A stretch of 64,000 nt of DNA from Coix lacryma-jobi var. lacryma-jobi (taxonomy: Eukaryota > Streptophyta > Magnoliopsida > Poales > Poaceae). This document shows positions 45,698 through 55,960 of this stretch, one piece after another. The stretch spans positions 116,401,204-116,465,203 of the forward strand of contig CM019827.1 in assembly GCA_009763385.1 (NCBI GenBank), written 5' to 3'. Every line of letters begins with the position of its first letter. Position 1 is the stretch's first letter. Under the pieces are notes generated by a model, which worked only from the letters and a program-made list of their open reading frames with translations, was not told the DNA's origin and did not search any database. A program made the position numbers and the translations under genes.

Positions 45698-48600
45698 CTA
45701 AAAGGGGAAACACACACCAAGCTCACCCCTCAACCTATTAAAGGTTGATTCGTCTAAAGGCTTGGTGAAAATATCAGCCAATTGGTGATGAGTATCGACA
45801 TGGCGAAGGTCGATATCACCCTTCTCCTGGTGGTCTCGCAAGAAATGAAAGCGCACATCAATGTGTTTGGTTTTCGAGTGAAGCACAGGGTTCTTAGCAA
45901 CGCTAATGGCACTCGTGCTGTCACAAAGCAAAGGAACTCGAGTAAAGCTCAAACCAAAATCACGCAAAGTGGCCATCATCCAGAGTAACTGGGAACAGCA
46001 GCTTGCCGCAGCAACATATTCAGCCTCCGTGGTAGACTGAGCGACACTAGACTGCTTGCGAGAAGACCACGACACAAGAGAAGATCCAATAAACTGGCAA
46101 GTCCCCGAAGTGGACTTGCGCTCAATGCGACAACCAGCAAAGTCAGCATCAGAAAAGCCACAAAGCGAGAGGGTGGAGGAAGCAGAATACCAAATCCCGA
46201 GCTCGGGCGTGAAACGAAGGTACCTGAAGATGCGCTTCACCGCCTGACAGTGAGAAATGCGTGGCGAAGCCTGAAAGCGTGCGCACAAGCACACGGCGAA
46301 CTGAATGTCCGGCCGTGTCGCCGTCAGGTAGAGCAGCGATCCAATCATGCTGCGGTACTCCTTCTGGTCCACTGCTTCTCCATCCGTGTCGGCATCCAGG
46401 GCAGTCGTCGTCGACATGGGCGTCGGAAGAGGCTTAGCCTCACCCATGTCGAACCGCTTCAGCAAGTCCCTTGTGTACTTGCCCTGGTGCACAAACGTCC
46501 CCTCTCGGAATTGCTTAATTTGCAACCCGAGAAAGAAAGTCAGCTCGCCCATCATGCTCATCTCGAACTCCCTGCTCATAGTATCTGCAAACTTGGCAAC
46601 CAAAGCGTGAGAAGAACCACCGAAAATGATATCATCCACGTAAATTTGGACCAAGAGAGTATCTTTGCCTTGCTTGAGGAGAAAGAGCGTTTTATCTACA
46701 CATCCCATTTTAAAACCCTTAGCTAGCAAAAAGGTTTTTAATCTCTCATACCAGGCTCTAGGGGCTTGTTTCAAACCATACAAAGCTTTGTGGAGTTTAA
46801 AGACATGGTTTGGAAACTTGGGATTTTCAAAACCGGGGGGTTGCTGGACATAGACCTCCTCCTCAATATAGCCGTTTAAGAAGGCACTCTTGACATCCAT
46901 TTGAAAAAGTTTGAAACCCATGGATGCAGCATAAGCCAAGAGTATCCTAATAGCCTCCAAACGAGCTACAGGGGCGAAGGTCTCCTCATAATCTATCCCC
47001 TCCTTCTGACTATAACCCTTCGCTACAAGCCGGGCCTTGTTTCTCACAATGTGGCCCTCCTCTCCTTGCTTGTTTTTAAATACCCATTTTGTCCCAATAG
47101 GTTTACAGTCAGGAGGTGGTGGTACTAGAACCCAAACCCGATTTCGCTCAAAGTTCTCTAGCTCCTCATGCATGGCATTGACCCAATCCGGATCCGTCAA
47201 TGCGTGTCCAACATCTCGGGGCTCAAAAGACGCAACAAAAGCAGAATGAGCAAAGTGCGAGATGTGCTGTGACCTGGAGCGAGTAACTCGCTCGTCGATG
47301 TCGCCGATCATCTGTTCAGGGGGGTGCTGGCGCTGGATGTGTCGTGGCGCCTCCCGGGAAGAAGTAACCTCCCCCTCAACAGTAGCTGGTTCCACCCCGG
47401 GTACAAAAGGTACCGCGCGAGGTGGATCCCACGGCCCCCAGGAAGAAGACGTCTCGGGGCCACGGGTCGTCGTCGAAGCCGCTCCCGGCGGCGCGATAGG
47501 CGGAGGGGGTGCTGGATCATCTATACCTTCAGCACCCTCTTCCTCGTCATCGAAAAGAGGCTCTCCAACCTCGTGATCACCTGCACGCTCAAAACGAGAA
47601 GAAGGAGAAACAAGAGTCTCGTCGAAGGTGACATCTGATGTCTCCATGACTCGGTTAGTGTCAAGGTTAAGTACACGATAAGCTCGAGTGTGAGTACCAT
47701 AACCCAAAAACACACCGTCAGAAGAACGAGACTCAAACTTGTCTAGGTTGCCTTTTTTCAATATAAAACAGTGGCAATCAAAGACTCTAAAATAACTCAC
47801 CTTGGGCTGGCGACCAAAACGTAACTCATAAGAAGTCTTCTTCAAAAACACTCTCAGAAAAATGCGATTCGAAATATAGCATGCAGTGTTCATAGCTTCG
47901 GCCCAATAGCGCCTAGGAGTCCTATGCTCATCAAGCATCGTCCTGGCCATCTCAACAAGGGTCCGATTCTTCCTCTCTACAACACCATTTTGGGGTGGTG
48001 TATAGGGAGAAGAAAACTGATGCTCCAAACCAAGGCGTTTACAAAACTTCTCAAAATCCGAATTTTTAAACTCGGAACCATTATCACTTCTAATCGCTCG
48101 CATCGAGTTCAAAGGGAACTCGTTCTGAAGACGCAAAATCAGATCGCGAGCGAAGGAGAATGTCTCAGACTTCTCAACTAAAAAGAAGACCCACGAATAC
48201 CTCGAAAAGTCGTCAACAATAACAAGCACATACCACTTCCCACCAACCGAGCTCACCCGAGCCGGACCAACAAGGTCCATATGCAAAAGCTCTCCGGGGT
48301 GTGAGGTCATAACCTTGGTCAAAGGATGGTGGGGAGCAGCAACCATCTTTCCATGCCGGCAAGCATGGCAAACTAGATCCTTCTCCAACGAAAGCTTGGG
48401 CAATCCTCGGATTAAGCCAAGTGAGCTAAGTCTTGCAAGCAAGTCAAAACTCAGGTGACCGAGCCTCCTATGCCACTTCCAAAGATCAGAAGAAGAAGGA
48501 CTAGCCAAAAGACAGCGAGAAGATCCAAACGACTTTGAGAAATTCGCGCGAAAGACATTCCCAAAGGGTGAAATCAGACATACAAGATCACCCTGAGGAT

Positions 48601-48892
48601 CTAAGATCCGGCTAAGGTTCGGTTTGAAACGAATCTCATAGCCTTCACGAAAAAGTTGCGAAACAGAAAGCAAGTTAAAATGCAGGTTAGAAACAAGAGC
48701 AACCTCGCGCAACACAAAGTGCTCATTAACCCGCACTGCACCAACGGACAATACCTTGCCCTTACCTTTGTCGCCGAAGGTTATGTACTCCTTTCCGGCG
48801 ACCGGACTGTGGCTGGAGAACCATTTGGCATTTCCGGTCATGTGCCTCGAACAACCGGAATCCACAAGCCAAATGTCCTCCAACCGCTCCTC
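45698..48892 (-). CDS. Pol polyprotein of Copia element B
   Basis: Open from just after a TAG (48893-48895) to 45698. There is no ATG before the protease motif, so the true start is unclear; positions below count from 48883. Domains: aspartic protease LVDSGCSRHMTG (D8); GAG-pre-integrase HRRLGHLSF...CHACRHGKM (about 155-185); integrase catalytic D203, D267 and E303 (D-35-E); reverse transcriptase (about 600-830) with QIYVDDIIFGGS (D750, D751); and RNase H with GFSDADFAGC (about 910), TEAEYVAA and a C-terminus FNRLRGELGVCFPF. It makes and integrates cDNA. Order PR-INT-RT-RH is diagnostic of Copia. No internal stop. It lies in the -1 frame relative to gag. Confidence 0.95.
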   Translation of the reverse strand, partial: EERLEDIWLVDSGCSRHMTGNAKWFSSHSPVAGKEYITFGDKGKGKVLSVGAVRVNEHFVLREVALVSNLHFNLLSVSQLFREGYEIRFKPNLSRILDPQGDLVCLISPFGNVFRANFSKSFGSSRCLLASPSSSDLWKWHRRLGHLSFDLLARLSSLGLIRGLPKLSLEKDLVCHACRHGKMVAAPHHPLTKVMTSHPGELLHMDLVGPARVSSVGGKWYVLVIVDDFSRYSWVFFLVEKSETFSFARDLILRLQNEFPLNSMRAIRSDNGSEFKNSDFEKFCKRLGLEHQFSSPYTPPQNGVVERKNRTLVEMARTMLDEHRTPRRYWAEAMNTACYISNRIFLRVFLKKTSYELRFGRQPKVSYFRVFDCHCFILKKGNLDKFESRSSDGVFLGYGTHTRAYRVLNLDTNRVMETSDVTFDETLVSPSSRFERAGDHEVGEPLFDDEEEGAEGIDDPAPPPPIAPPGAASTTTRGPETSSSWGPWDPPRAVPFVPGVEPATVEGEVTSSREAPRHIQRQHPPEQMIGDIDERVTRSRSQHISHFAHSAFVASFEPRDVGHALTDPDWVNAMHEELENFERNRVWVLVPPPPDCKPIGTKWVFKNKQGEEGHIVRNKARLVAKGYSQKEGIDYEETFAPVARLEAIRILLAYAASMGFKLFQMDVKSAFLNGYIEEEVYVQQPPGFENPKFPNHVFKLHKALYGLKQAPRAWYERLKTFLLAKGFKMGCVDKTLFLLKQGKDTLLVQIYVDDIIFGGSSHALVAKFADTMSREFEMSMMGELTFFLGLQIKQFREGTFVHQGKYTRDLLKRFDMGEAKPLPTPMSTTTALDADTDGEAVDQKEYRSMIGSLLYLTATRPDIQFAVCLCARFQASPRISHCQAVKRIFRYLRFTPELGIWYSASSTLSLCGFSDADFAGCRIERKSTSGTCQFIGSSLVSWSSRKQSSVAQSTTEAEYVAAASCCSQLLWMMATLRDFGLSFTRVPLLCDSTSAISVAKNPVLHSKTKHIDVRFHFLRDHQEKGDIDLRHVDTHHQLADIFTKPLDESTFNRLRGELGVCFPF

Positions 48893-48897
48893 CTATA

Positions 48898-51624
48898 TCA
48901 ATAAAAAGACATAGGGTGAACATACGGTCCAACACTGGGGTTAGTAAGATAAGAAGGAAACCAGTGTTGGGCCGGCTGCTCAAAAGAACGGTCAGTGTAA
49001 AAACCAACCTGTCTAGGGGGATAGCGATCACCACGCACAGGAAAACGTGGTCCGCTGGGGAAGAAGCGCTCACCGCGGAACTCTACCTGCGGTGGGACAA
49101 AGCGCTCAACAAAGCCTCCGCCACGGGGTCCGTTACCTGCAAAAGCAGGATCCCGTCGGGCACGCTCTCTACGAGGTCTACGCCTAGGAGCCTGCTGCTC
49201 AACTCTAGCGTCTCTCCTCGGAGCTCTCTCCTGCCTAGGCCTCACAAACTGAGGTGCTCTACCTCTAGGCCTAGTCTCCCTCCTAGGGGCTCTCTCCTGC
49301 TGCCTAGGCTGGGTATGCTTCCCTCCAGACCTAGCAGCTCTCCCCTGAGGCTTCGGAGCATGTCCACCACGAGCTGGGTGAAACATGTCCGGGTTCTGCA
49401 TCTCCCTAGCACGGCGCGCCTCTCTCCTGCGCCTAAAGCAGAACTCACTCAGGTGACCATCCCGCCCACAAAAGTCACACTGAAACCTCACCGCGCGCAA
49501 AGGGGGTTGTTGGTTTGCAGGGATGTGGGTATGGTTCACCTTGCCCTTGCCCTTCTGTGGCAACTCCTCTCGGATGGGTGGCATTGTGTCAAGCTTGTTC
49601 TTTAGGTGATTGGGCTTGGGTTGCCATTGTGGATTCTTGGGTGGAGCCTTGGGGGGTTCAACTACAACTCCATCCTTGGTGACAGGCTTGGCAGGCTCTT
49701 TGGGTGGAAGCTTGGTTAGTTTGGGAGTAGTGGTGAAGTTGTGCTTCTCACAGGGGTTCAGACCACTAGACTCTCCAATCTTACCAAAAGCTGAAAGATC
49801 AACACTCTGGCCAAGACCTACACCAGGAGCCCCAGCAGCTCGCTTGAATTGGGAGATCATCATCCCGAGCTGAGGCTCACCACAAGACACCCATGACAAG
49901 ACGGTCCGAAGGTATGTGTTTTCCTCCTCGGTACGCACCTTGTCATGCCTCACATTGGCCATCTCCTGCTCCAGGCCCTCACACAGAGCACACCTCTTGA
50001 CACAAGTGCTATCCGAGCCGGCCTTCTCAAAAGACTCAAGCTTGGCATTCTTCTCTGCCAACTCGGATTGCAAGACAGGACAAGTCTTGCACGCACCCAA
50101 CAGCTGCGGTCTAGCTCGGAGCTCATCCACCTCATCTACCAGCGCAGCATGCTTACTCCTCAGAGTGAGAAGATCCGTCATGTGCGCGGCGCAACTCTCG
50201 CACTCCAACTCCTCCGACACAACCACGGTGGACCGAGCGAACTCAAGCTCCTTCACCGTGTCCTCCCACTTCTGCCTAAACTCCTTGCGCTCTCTAGCGG
50301 CACGCCTAAGCAACTTGTCTTGACTAAGGAGGGCAGCAGTCAACTTCTCAACCTCGGAGGAAAGCTCGTCGTAGGTGAGAGATACCTGGGAGGTGTCGTC
50401 GTCGTCGTCGTTCCGAGGGGTACGCTCTGGCTCGCCGTCGACCTCATCTCCGAGCGCCATGGTACACAGGCCTTCGTCGCCGGCAAAGAAGCACAAGCCG
50501 TTGAACGTGTCCTCCAGCTTCTTCTTCTCGGACTCGTCATCACTCGATCGAGCGGAGTCGTCATCCGAGCCGTCGACGTCGCTGAGCGTGGCGAAGAACG
50601 CTCGCTGCTCAGCCTGCTGCTTCTCCAAGTACTTCTTCTTGATGTACTCTTTGTTGAAGCCGCCCCGCTTCTTGTGCCTTGGGGGAACGTGCTTCTCCTT
50701 GTACTTGGAGTCGCGCCTGTGGCCGTGATCGCCCTTCCCAAGATGCTTGTTCTTCTTCTTGGGGCAGTCGGCGATGAAGTGGTCGGGGTCGCCGCACTCG
50801 TAGCATCCGGTGCGTCCTCCTCCGCGACGACGGTTCATGCGGTTGTTGTGGAACCGCGAGAACCGGTTGGCAAGCAAAGCCAACTCGTCGTCTCCCAAAG
50901 ACTCCAGCTGGTCCTCTGTCACAGAAAAAAGAGAAGAAAGCGCAAAGCCAGCTGAGGAGTTAGAGGAAGAGCCGGAAACCAAAGCCATGGACGGGCGAGA
51001 AGGATTTTCAAAAGAAGCCCTCGCCATAGCATCAATCTCACTGGACTTGAGCTTACTGAAGAGCTCGTCGCAGGTGAGAGTCTCATAGTTCGGCGATTCG
51101 ATGATTGCCTGAACCTTGGAGTCCCACACCGAACGGTCAAGAGTGTGCAAAAGCTTCAAAGCACGCTCATGATCGTCAAATGGCAACTGCTCTCTGTTAG
51201 CCCTCATCCTGTTGACAATCACCTGAAAGCGAGCGAATAAACTTTCTATGCTCTCGCCAGGTTGATGTCTAAAGTTCTCATACTCTCGCTTGAACGACTC
51301 GTAGAGTCGGGTTTTGACTTGAGAGGTGCCCTCATGAAAACGCATGAGAGTATCCCAGATCTCCCGAGCCGTAGCGAGGTGAGAAACGCGATCAAACTCA
51401 CCCATGCTCAAACAAGAGAAAAGAGCATTACGGGCTCGGCTATTGGCATCGTGCTCATCGATCTGCTGTTGATTCACACGAGCAGCCAAGACCACGTAAT
51501 CAGGGGAGTTGCAAATATCCCAGATCGAAGCGCCCAAGCTCTGCAAATAGGCCGACATACGTATCTTCCAATACGCATAGTTCGTCCCATCGAAAAACGG
51601 CGGTTTGCCCACGCCGCGATCCAT
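48898..51624 (-). CDS. Gag of Copia element B, 908 residues
   Basis: ATG at 51624, just after the primer site. The N-terminal Copia Gag region (GKPPFFDGTNYAYWK...) runs to about residue 250. A CCHC knuckle CYECGDPDHFIADC lies at 274-287, followed by a basic Lys-rich segment, an acidic Asp/Ser segment (about 340-420) and a coiled coil with CxxC pairs (CESC, CKTC, CALC; about 470-580). A second knuckle CDFCGRDGHLSEFC is at about 716-729, then a long Arg/Pro-rich region and PMSFY at the end. Gag would form the cytoplasmic particle and bind RNA. Unusually long compared with typical Copia Gag, as in the SIRE lineage. Intact. Confidence 0.95.
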   Translation of the reverse strand: MDRGVGKPPFFDGTNYAYWKIRMSAYLQSLGASIWDICNSPDYVVLAARVNQQQIDEHDANSRARNALFSCLSMGEFDRVSHLATAREIWDTLMRFHEGTSQVKTRLYESFKREYENFRHQPGESIESLFARFQVIVNRMRANREQLPFDDHERALKLLHTLDRSVWDSKVQAIIESPNYETLTCDELFSKLKSSEIDAMARASFENPSRPSMALVSGSSSNSSAGFALSSLFSVTEDQLESLGDDELALLANRFSRFHNNRMNRRRGGGRTGCYECGDPDHFIADCPKKKNKHLGKGDHGHRRDSKYKEKHVPPRHKKRGGFNKEYIKKKYLEKQQAEQRAFFATLSDVDGSDDDSARSSDDESEKKKLEDTFNGLCFFAGDEGLCTMALGDEVDGEPERTPRNDDDDDTSQVSLTYDELSSEVEKLTAALLSQDKLLRRAARERKEFRQKWEDTVKELEFARSTVVVSEELECESCAAHMTDLLTLRSKHAALVDEVDELRARPQLLGACKTCPVLQSELAEKNAKLESFEKAGSDSTCVKRCALCEGLEQEMANVRHDKVRTEEENTYLRTVLSWVSCGEPQLGMMISQFKRAAGAPGVGLGQSVDLSAFGKIGESSGLNPCEKHNFTTTPKLTKLPPKEPAKPVTKDGVVVEPPKAPPKNPQWQPKPNHLKNKLDTMPPIREELPQKGKGKVNHTHIPANQQPPLRAVRFQCDFCGRDGHLSEFCFRRRREARRAREMQNPDMFHPARGGHAPKPQGRAARSGGKHTQPRQQERAPRRETRPRGRAPQFVRPRQERAPRRDARVEQQAPRRRPRRERARRDPAFAGNGPRGGGFVERFVPPQVEFRGERFFPSGPRFPVRGDRYPPRQVGFYTDRSFEQPAQHWFPSYLTNPSVGPYVHPMSFY
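48929..48970 (-). other. Conserved stem-loop before the gag stop of element B
   Basis: CCAACACTGG and CCAGTGTTGG, a perfect 10-bp stem with a 22-base loop containing CTTACTAAC. It lies about 30 bases before the gag TGA and the ATTGATATAG-G acceptor-like sequence. The stem is conserved in A, where the loop is not. Confidence 0.75.
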
Positions 51625-51670
51625 GTCGCCTTCGGTGGATCTGGAACCGGCTAAGGTGGAAGATCCTTAA

Positions 51671-51685
51671 CCCGCTCCGATACCA
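51671..51685 (-). other. Primer-binding site (tRNA-Met) of element B
   Basis: Minus strand TGGTATCGGAGCGGG, two bases from the LTR. Confidence 0.88.
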
Positions 51686-51687
51686 AT

Positions 51688-53685
51688 TGAAGGACCGAGA
51701 AGCTAACCGAAAGCGACCAGAGGGGGGGGGGGGGTGAATGGGAGCTTCAAAATTTCCTTACGGAAACTAGATGCCACTGTCCCAAAATCGACCCCAAGAG
51801 CGAACCCTAGAGCTTGCTAATGTCCACGACCCTATATGTAGGGTGGATGCTTCCTAGAAGCACAGCGAGACACTAGACAACTCTAGAAAGCCAACGCAAA
51901 AGACGGAAATCAATTCCGACAACGAACGAGCGAACCGCGGACGAAACCGTGCGAAACCAGACGCATCGGACGCTGGCCTGCGTCCGATGCCAGACCACCG
52001 GAAGCGTCCGATGCAGACTGGACGGTTCTGGAACCTTACTGTTCCACCATCGGACGCTGTGAACAGTAATCACCCAGCGTCCGATGCAAAGGCTCCGGCG
52101 CGTCCGATGGACAACGGACGCGTCCGATGCCTAGCGTCCGATGCAAACTAAAACGCCGAAAACGTGACACGCGTCACCGGAGCGTCCGATGCTAGGGACC
52201 CTAGCGTCCGATGCTCCCGTGATAGCATCCGATGCTCCCGAAAACAGCGCAGTTCTTTGATGATTCAACCCGATCTCCTCTAAATCAAAAGCTCTAGGCC
52301 TAGGATTCGATCTGAGGAGTCACAAGGATGTTAGTGAGCTATCTCTAAGAGATCATGGCTCGAACCTAACTCCAAATCGGTGAATCAAGAAATTTCGGGG
52401 CATGGAGGCAAGAACGCAATCCAAAACGAAAATCGATCGATCTCCTAGACCGTGAGGTTAGAGTTTAATTCCTTCGGTGGAAAGGAGAGCCTCACGATCT
52501 AGAACAACTTGGTTCAAACGGTTTTGCAAAAGATGAACCGAGCAAAGAGATCAAGCGACGGGAAAATCGTGGAGAAAAAGGATTCCGCGAAGAACACAAA
52601 GAAAACGCGAATCACAGCCACGAACTCGAATTAAGGACGCAAATCAAGCCATCGATCTGTGCTCCAAGGTGAGGATACGGCCTCACTTCCTCAAATCAAC
52701 AGTACACAGAGTGGAGTCTCTCTGCGGATCTCAACTAGCTAGAGCAGGGGATGGGAGAGTGGAAACCCTAGGTGCTAGGAAGCAAAAGACTGCGCTAACT
52801 GAGATTGAGATTGGGAGGAGGGTGTCTCCCCTAGACTACTTATACTAACCTAGCCTAAGTCTATTTCCTACTCTACCCCTCTCTACTCTAATTACAGAGC
52901 GGACCAGCCTAACCCTAAGGCTATTCTAGTCCACCCGCTGGTGGTAGGTAGATCCGACGGCCACGCCCGCACGGTCTTCCGCGTCGCCTCCACGCAACCT
53001 TCAGATCGCCGCCACGTGCCGCCACCACTCTGCACCCCCAGTTTTGCGGCCCAAACCGGGAAACCAGCCTTCAGCCCGAGTTTTGTGGCCAAACTCGGAA
53101 ACCGTCCGCGCCCGAGTTTTGAGGCCCAAACTCGGAAACCGTCCGCGCCCGAGTTTTGAGGCCCAAACTCGGAAACCGGCCCACGCCCAGGTTTTGAGGC
53201 TCAACCTGGAAACCGTCGCGCCCAGGTTTTGTGGCTCAACCTGGAAACCCAGCACCCAGGTTTTGAGGCCCAAACCTGGAAACCGTCCACCGTTGGTTTT
53301 TCCCGGGCTCTACCAACAAACCGGCGTCGTAGAGGGGATGCACCGCCTGTGCACCCCTTCCACCGACATGATCGCACTTCTCCGCCTGTCGCTGTCGCAG
53401 GCTGCCAGCCACCACAGCTGATCCTCCGGCCTCCAGTCCATCAGTCCAAGTCCACGTCCGCCCTTCACCGTCCGATACATCGGCATGGCACGTCCGCCGC
53501 ACGGCACGCCCATCCTTCATCGCGCCCGGTCCGTCGGCACGGCACGTCGCAACTTGACCTTCACCCGCCATCGATCACTGTCTCCGTGCTCGACACCTGC
53601 ACAACACAAGCCAAAGAACATGCGCATCATCTCCATTGACAATCACTCATCACACAGAGACTCGGCATACACCCATGTATCCGCA
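51688..53685 (-). mobile_element. 5' LTR of Copia element B
   Basis: 1998 bp, near-identical to 41943-43939. Contains the GCGTCCGATG array (51963-52236) and hairpin array (53031-53326). The first hairpin has a changed arm base (CCCCCAGTTTT instead of CCCCCGGTTTT at about 53040). Confidence 0.95.
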
Positions 53686-53690
53686 AAGAG

Positions 53691-54560
53691 CATAGTCTCA
53701 TTCTCATTAATATATACATGAAGCTCTAAAATGCAAGATATACATGATGAAATGCATGCAAAAGCTAGTCGATCAAAGACAAAGCAAAACTAGACTAAAA
53801 AGGAAAACCCAAAACAAAAGGGTATCGGAGAAGACCAACTAAGATAACACAAGCAAAATGCTTCCCCAACTAAAAGGGAAACACACACCAGACTCACAAG
53901 AGAAGAGCCAAGAAACGCTCAAGCGAACAGCCAGCAAAATCCACATCGGAAAGACCACACAGCAAAAAGAGGTCATGGAAGAAGAGTACCAAAAACCGAA
54001 CTCAGAAGTGTGTCGGAGGTACCATATGAAGCGCATGACCGCCTGCTGGTGTGATGCCCGAGGGGACGCCTGAACTTGCTGAAATCTTCGGGACATCTGC
54101 CTCGCCGAAGTCGTCTCCCCCTCGCCTGATGCTGTCGCTCCCACAGGTGCAGCTAGTGCTCGCTGGAGAGCTGCTCGAACGGAACCCCAAGTAGTGTAAG
54201 AAGTGGGATCGGGTCCGTGAGCCGAAATGCTCTCTTCAGACTCCCGTTCTCTTGCACACTCAAAGGCAGAAGAAACACAAGGCGTTGTCTCGTCCAGTGT
54301 GACCTCAAGGTCTCCACGATAACGGTTAGTCACATAAAAGCATAAGGTAAGCTCTCAACAAAAAGAGGTCTACCTATGAATGATACCGCCAGGAGATCTG
54401 AACTCAAACTAGTCAAGACTACCATGCAACAGGATAAAGCACTGTATACCAAAATGCAGCCTATAGACATGATCAACCCAAACATAGCCTAAGCCTCAAC
54501 ACATGCTACAATGCAAGATAATGATAGCAATAGATTCAAGAGCATGTAACGCGATAAAAT
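53691..54560 (-). pseudogene. Internally deleted, decayed pol of element C plus 3' UTR end
   Basis: On the minus strand from about 54560: a degraded region matching the end of integrase and the following linker of B (a TLDETTPCVSSAFECA stretch resembles the segment after integrase). A jump follows straight to the late RT/RNase H region (FQQVQASPRASHQQAVMRFI, FGFWYSS). A frame change and another jump lead to the terminal GVCFPF and stop at 53839. The RT catalytic region and most of RNase H are missing. This shows that C derives from an autonomous relative by deletion. Confidence 0.8.
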
Positions 54561-55051
54561 TGAGGAAAGACTAGTGCTCAAACTAAGCATATCAATAGGG
54601 TACATGTAGCTACACAAAACTAGCACCTGAAAAGTGACACCTAATGAACATCATACCTATACATGTAAAGCTCATGGAGAAATAAGGTAAAGCATGGCAT
54701 AATGTTCATGAGGATCACAGACTAGCATGAAAAGTGGATAATCCACAAAAGCTATACATAAAGCTAGCATGACATGATATACAGGAAAGCACATGCCAGA
54801 CTAAAACAAAAACATGATACAAAAGAAAATGTACATGTAAAAGCTATACAAGTGAGCACATGAAAGTCCATCTCATACCACAAGACATAGATCATGGATG
54901 TACAAGGTATGAGTGTAAAAGAAAGCTCACCGAGTAGCAAAAGCCTCTTTGGAGGCAAATCTAGGCGGGGTGTAGAGAACCATCAAATCTTGATCACATC
55001 TAAAAGATCAAGTTCCATTAGGCGCATGTTCTCCACCCCGCGTCCTCATAT
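54561..55051. other. Non-coding internal sequence of element C
   Basis: A/T-rich, no ORF or motif I can identify; lies between the decayed pol and the gag-like ORFs. Confidence 0.5.
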
Positions 55052-55960
55052 CTACACACATGAGGACAAAGTAACCCGAGTCTTGGATCCCGAAGGGTTA
55101 GCAAGCATGTACTTGGGAATCCAGGACTTGGTCACAAATCTCAACTTATCATGTGGGTTAGCATGATGCAAATGTTGGTTCAAATGCAATTGCGAAACAC
55201 CCTTGGAAGCATTCCTCAAAAGGACAACTCGAGGAGAAGAACGAGTCGTACCACGGGAAAAGAGGCAAACATCTTCCAAGGTCTTTGTAGAAGAACCAAT
55301 AGAAGCATCATGAAAAGCATGACGTGGACCAAGAGAAGAAGCACTAGAAGCACGTCCACGACCATGACCTATCCCACTAGAAAAGGAGTTATAAATCCCA
55401 TCAACAAAAATGGGCTTCTTACTAGGAGCACAAGTGTTCATGCCATGAGACGGGCTATGAATCACCACCTTCCTAGAAGAGCGAGCTTGGCGCAAGCGTT
55501 TGGCACGCCGATAGCAGAAGCTTTCTTGATGCCCATCTTTCTCACAAAAGGAGCAATGGTACAAAGACCTACTGGAAGGCACACCATTCTCCAACAAGTG
55601 AGAAGTCCCTTGGGACTTAGAACAAGAAGCATCAACAAGAGACTTGGTGCCAACACTAGGAGCACACGTGCCCTGGGAAAGGCTACGTGGCTTCCTAAAA
55701 GCCTTAGCTCGAATTCGCCGCTCGTGCTTGACACGGCGAAAACAAAAATCGAGCGAATGTCCCTCCTTCTTGCAAAAGGTGCAATGAAAAACCGGATTCG
55801 GAGGACGAGTCCCAAAAATATGAGAAGCACCCTTGTCAAGAGAAGTCCCTTGGACATCACTCGAAGAAACAGCAAGGTTGGGAGTAGCTATGAAAGAGCT
55901 ATCCGAAACCTTGGCACAAGTGCTATCGTCAAAAGACTCACGCGCAACATAAGAACTCAA
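55052..55960 (-). CDS. Gag C-terminal-like ORF of element C with two zinc knuckles
   Basis: About 302 residues. The open frame extends upstream to about 56050 but has no convincing ATG at its start. Two CX2CX4HX4C knuckles, CTFCKKEGHSLDFC and CSFCEKDGHQESFC, each followed by a basic FRR/YRR stretch. B has a single equivalent knuckle (CDFCGRDGHLSEFC). The end reads WIPKYMLANPSGSK, like Gag ends in the Ji/Opie group. It probably forms one protein with the ORF at 56059-57000, because the two are adjacent and offset by one frame. Likely RNA binding; now separate or broken. Confidence 0.75.
   Translation of the reverse strand: MSSYVARESFDDSTCAKVSDSSFIATPNLAVSSSDVQGTSLDKGASHIFGTRPPNPVFHCTFCKKEGHSLDFCFRRVKHERRIRAKAFRKPRSLSQGTCAPSVGTKSLVDASCSKSQGTSHLLENGVPSSRSLYHCSFCEKDGHQESFCYRRAKRLRQARSSRKVVIHSPSHGMNTCAPSKKPIFVDGIYNSFSSGIGHGRGRASSASSLGPRHAFHDASIGSSTKTLEDVCLFSRGTTRSSPRVVLLRNASKGVSQLHLNQHLHHANPHDKLRFVTKSWIPKYMLANPSGSKTRVTLSSCV

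Larger units (their letters stand above)
41943..53685 (-). mobile_element. Complete autonomous Copia element B (SIRE/Ji-like), very young
   Basis: 11.74 kb in reverse orientation. LTRs 41943-43939 and 51688-53685, flanked by perfect AAGAG duplications (41938-41942 and 53686-53690). By eye the LTRs differ at only two bases (near 42912/52658 and 43289/53040) plus one base in a G-run. Gag and Pol are both open. A two-difference LTR pair implies insertion within some tens of thousands of years at usual grass rates. Confidence 0.95.

Noticed and set aside
48881..48883. TTG at the head of B Pol as a real start codon
   Set aside because: It is only the first near-cognate codon in an open frame that begins after a TAG; splicing is a better explanation of Pol expression.
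49945..50955. 336-residue plus-strand ORF
   Set aside because: Antisense shadow of the Gag of element B.
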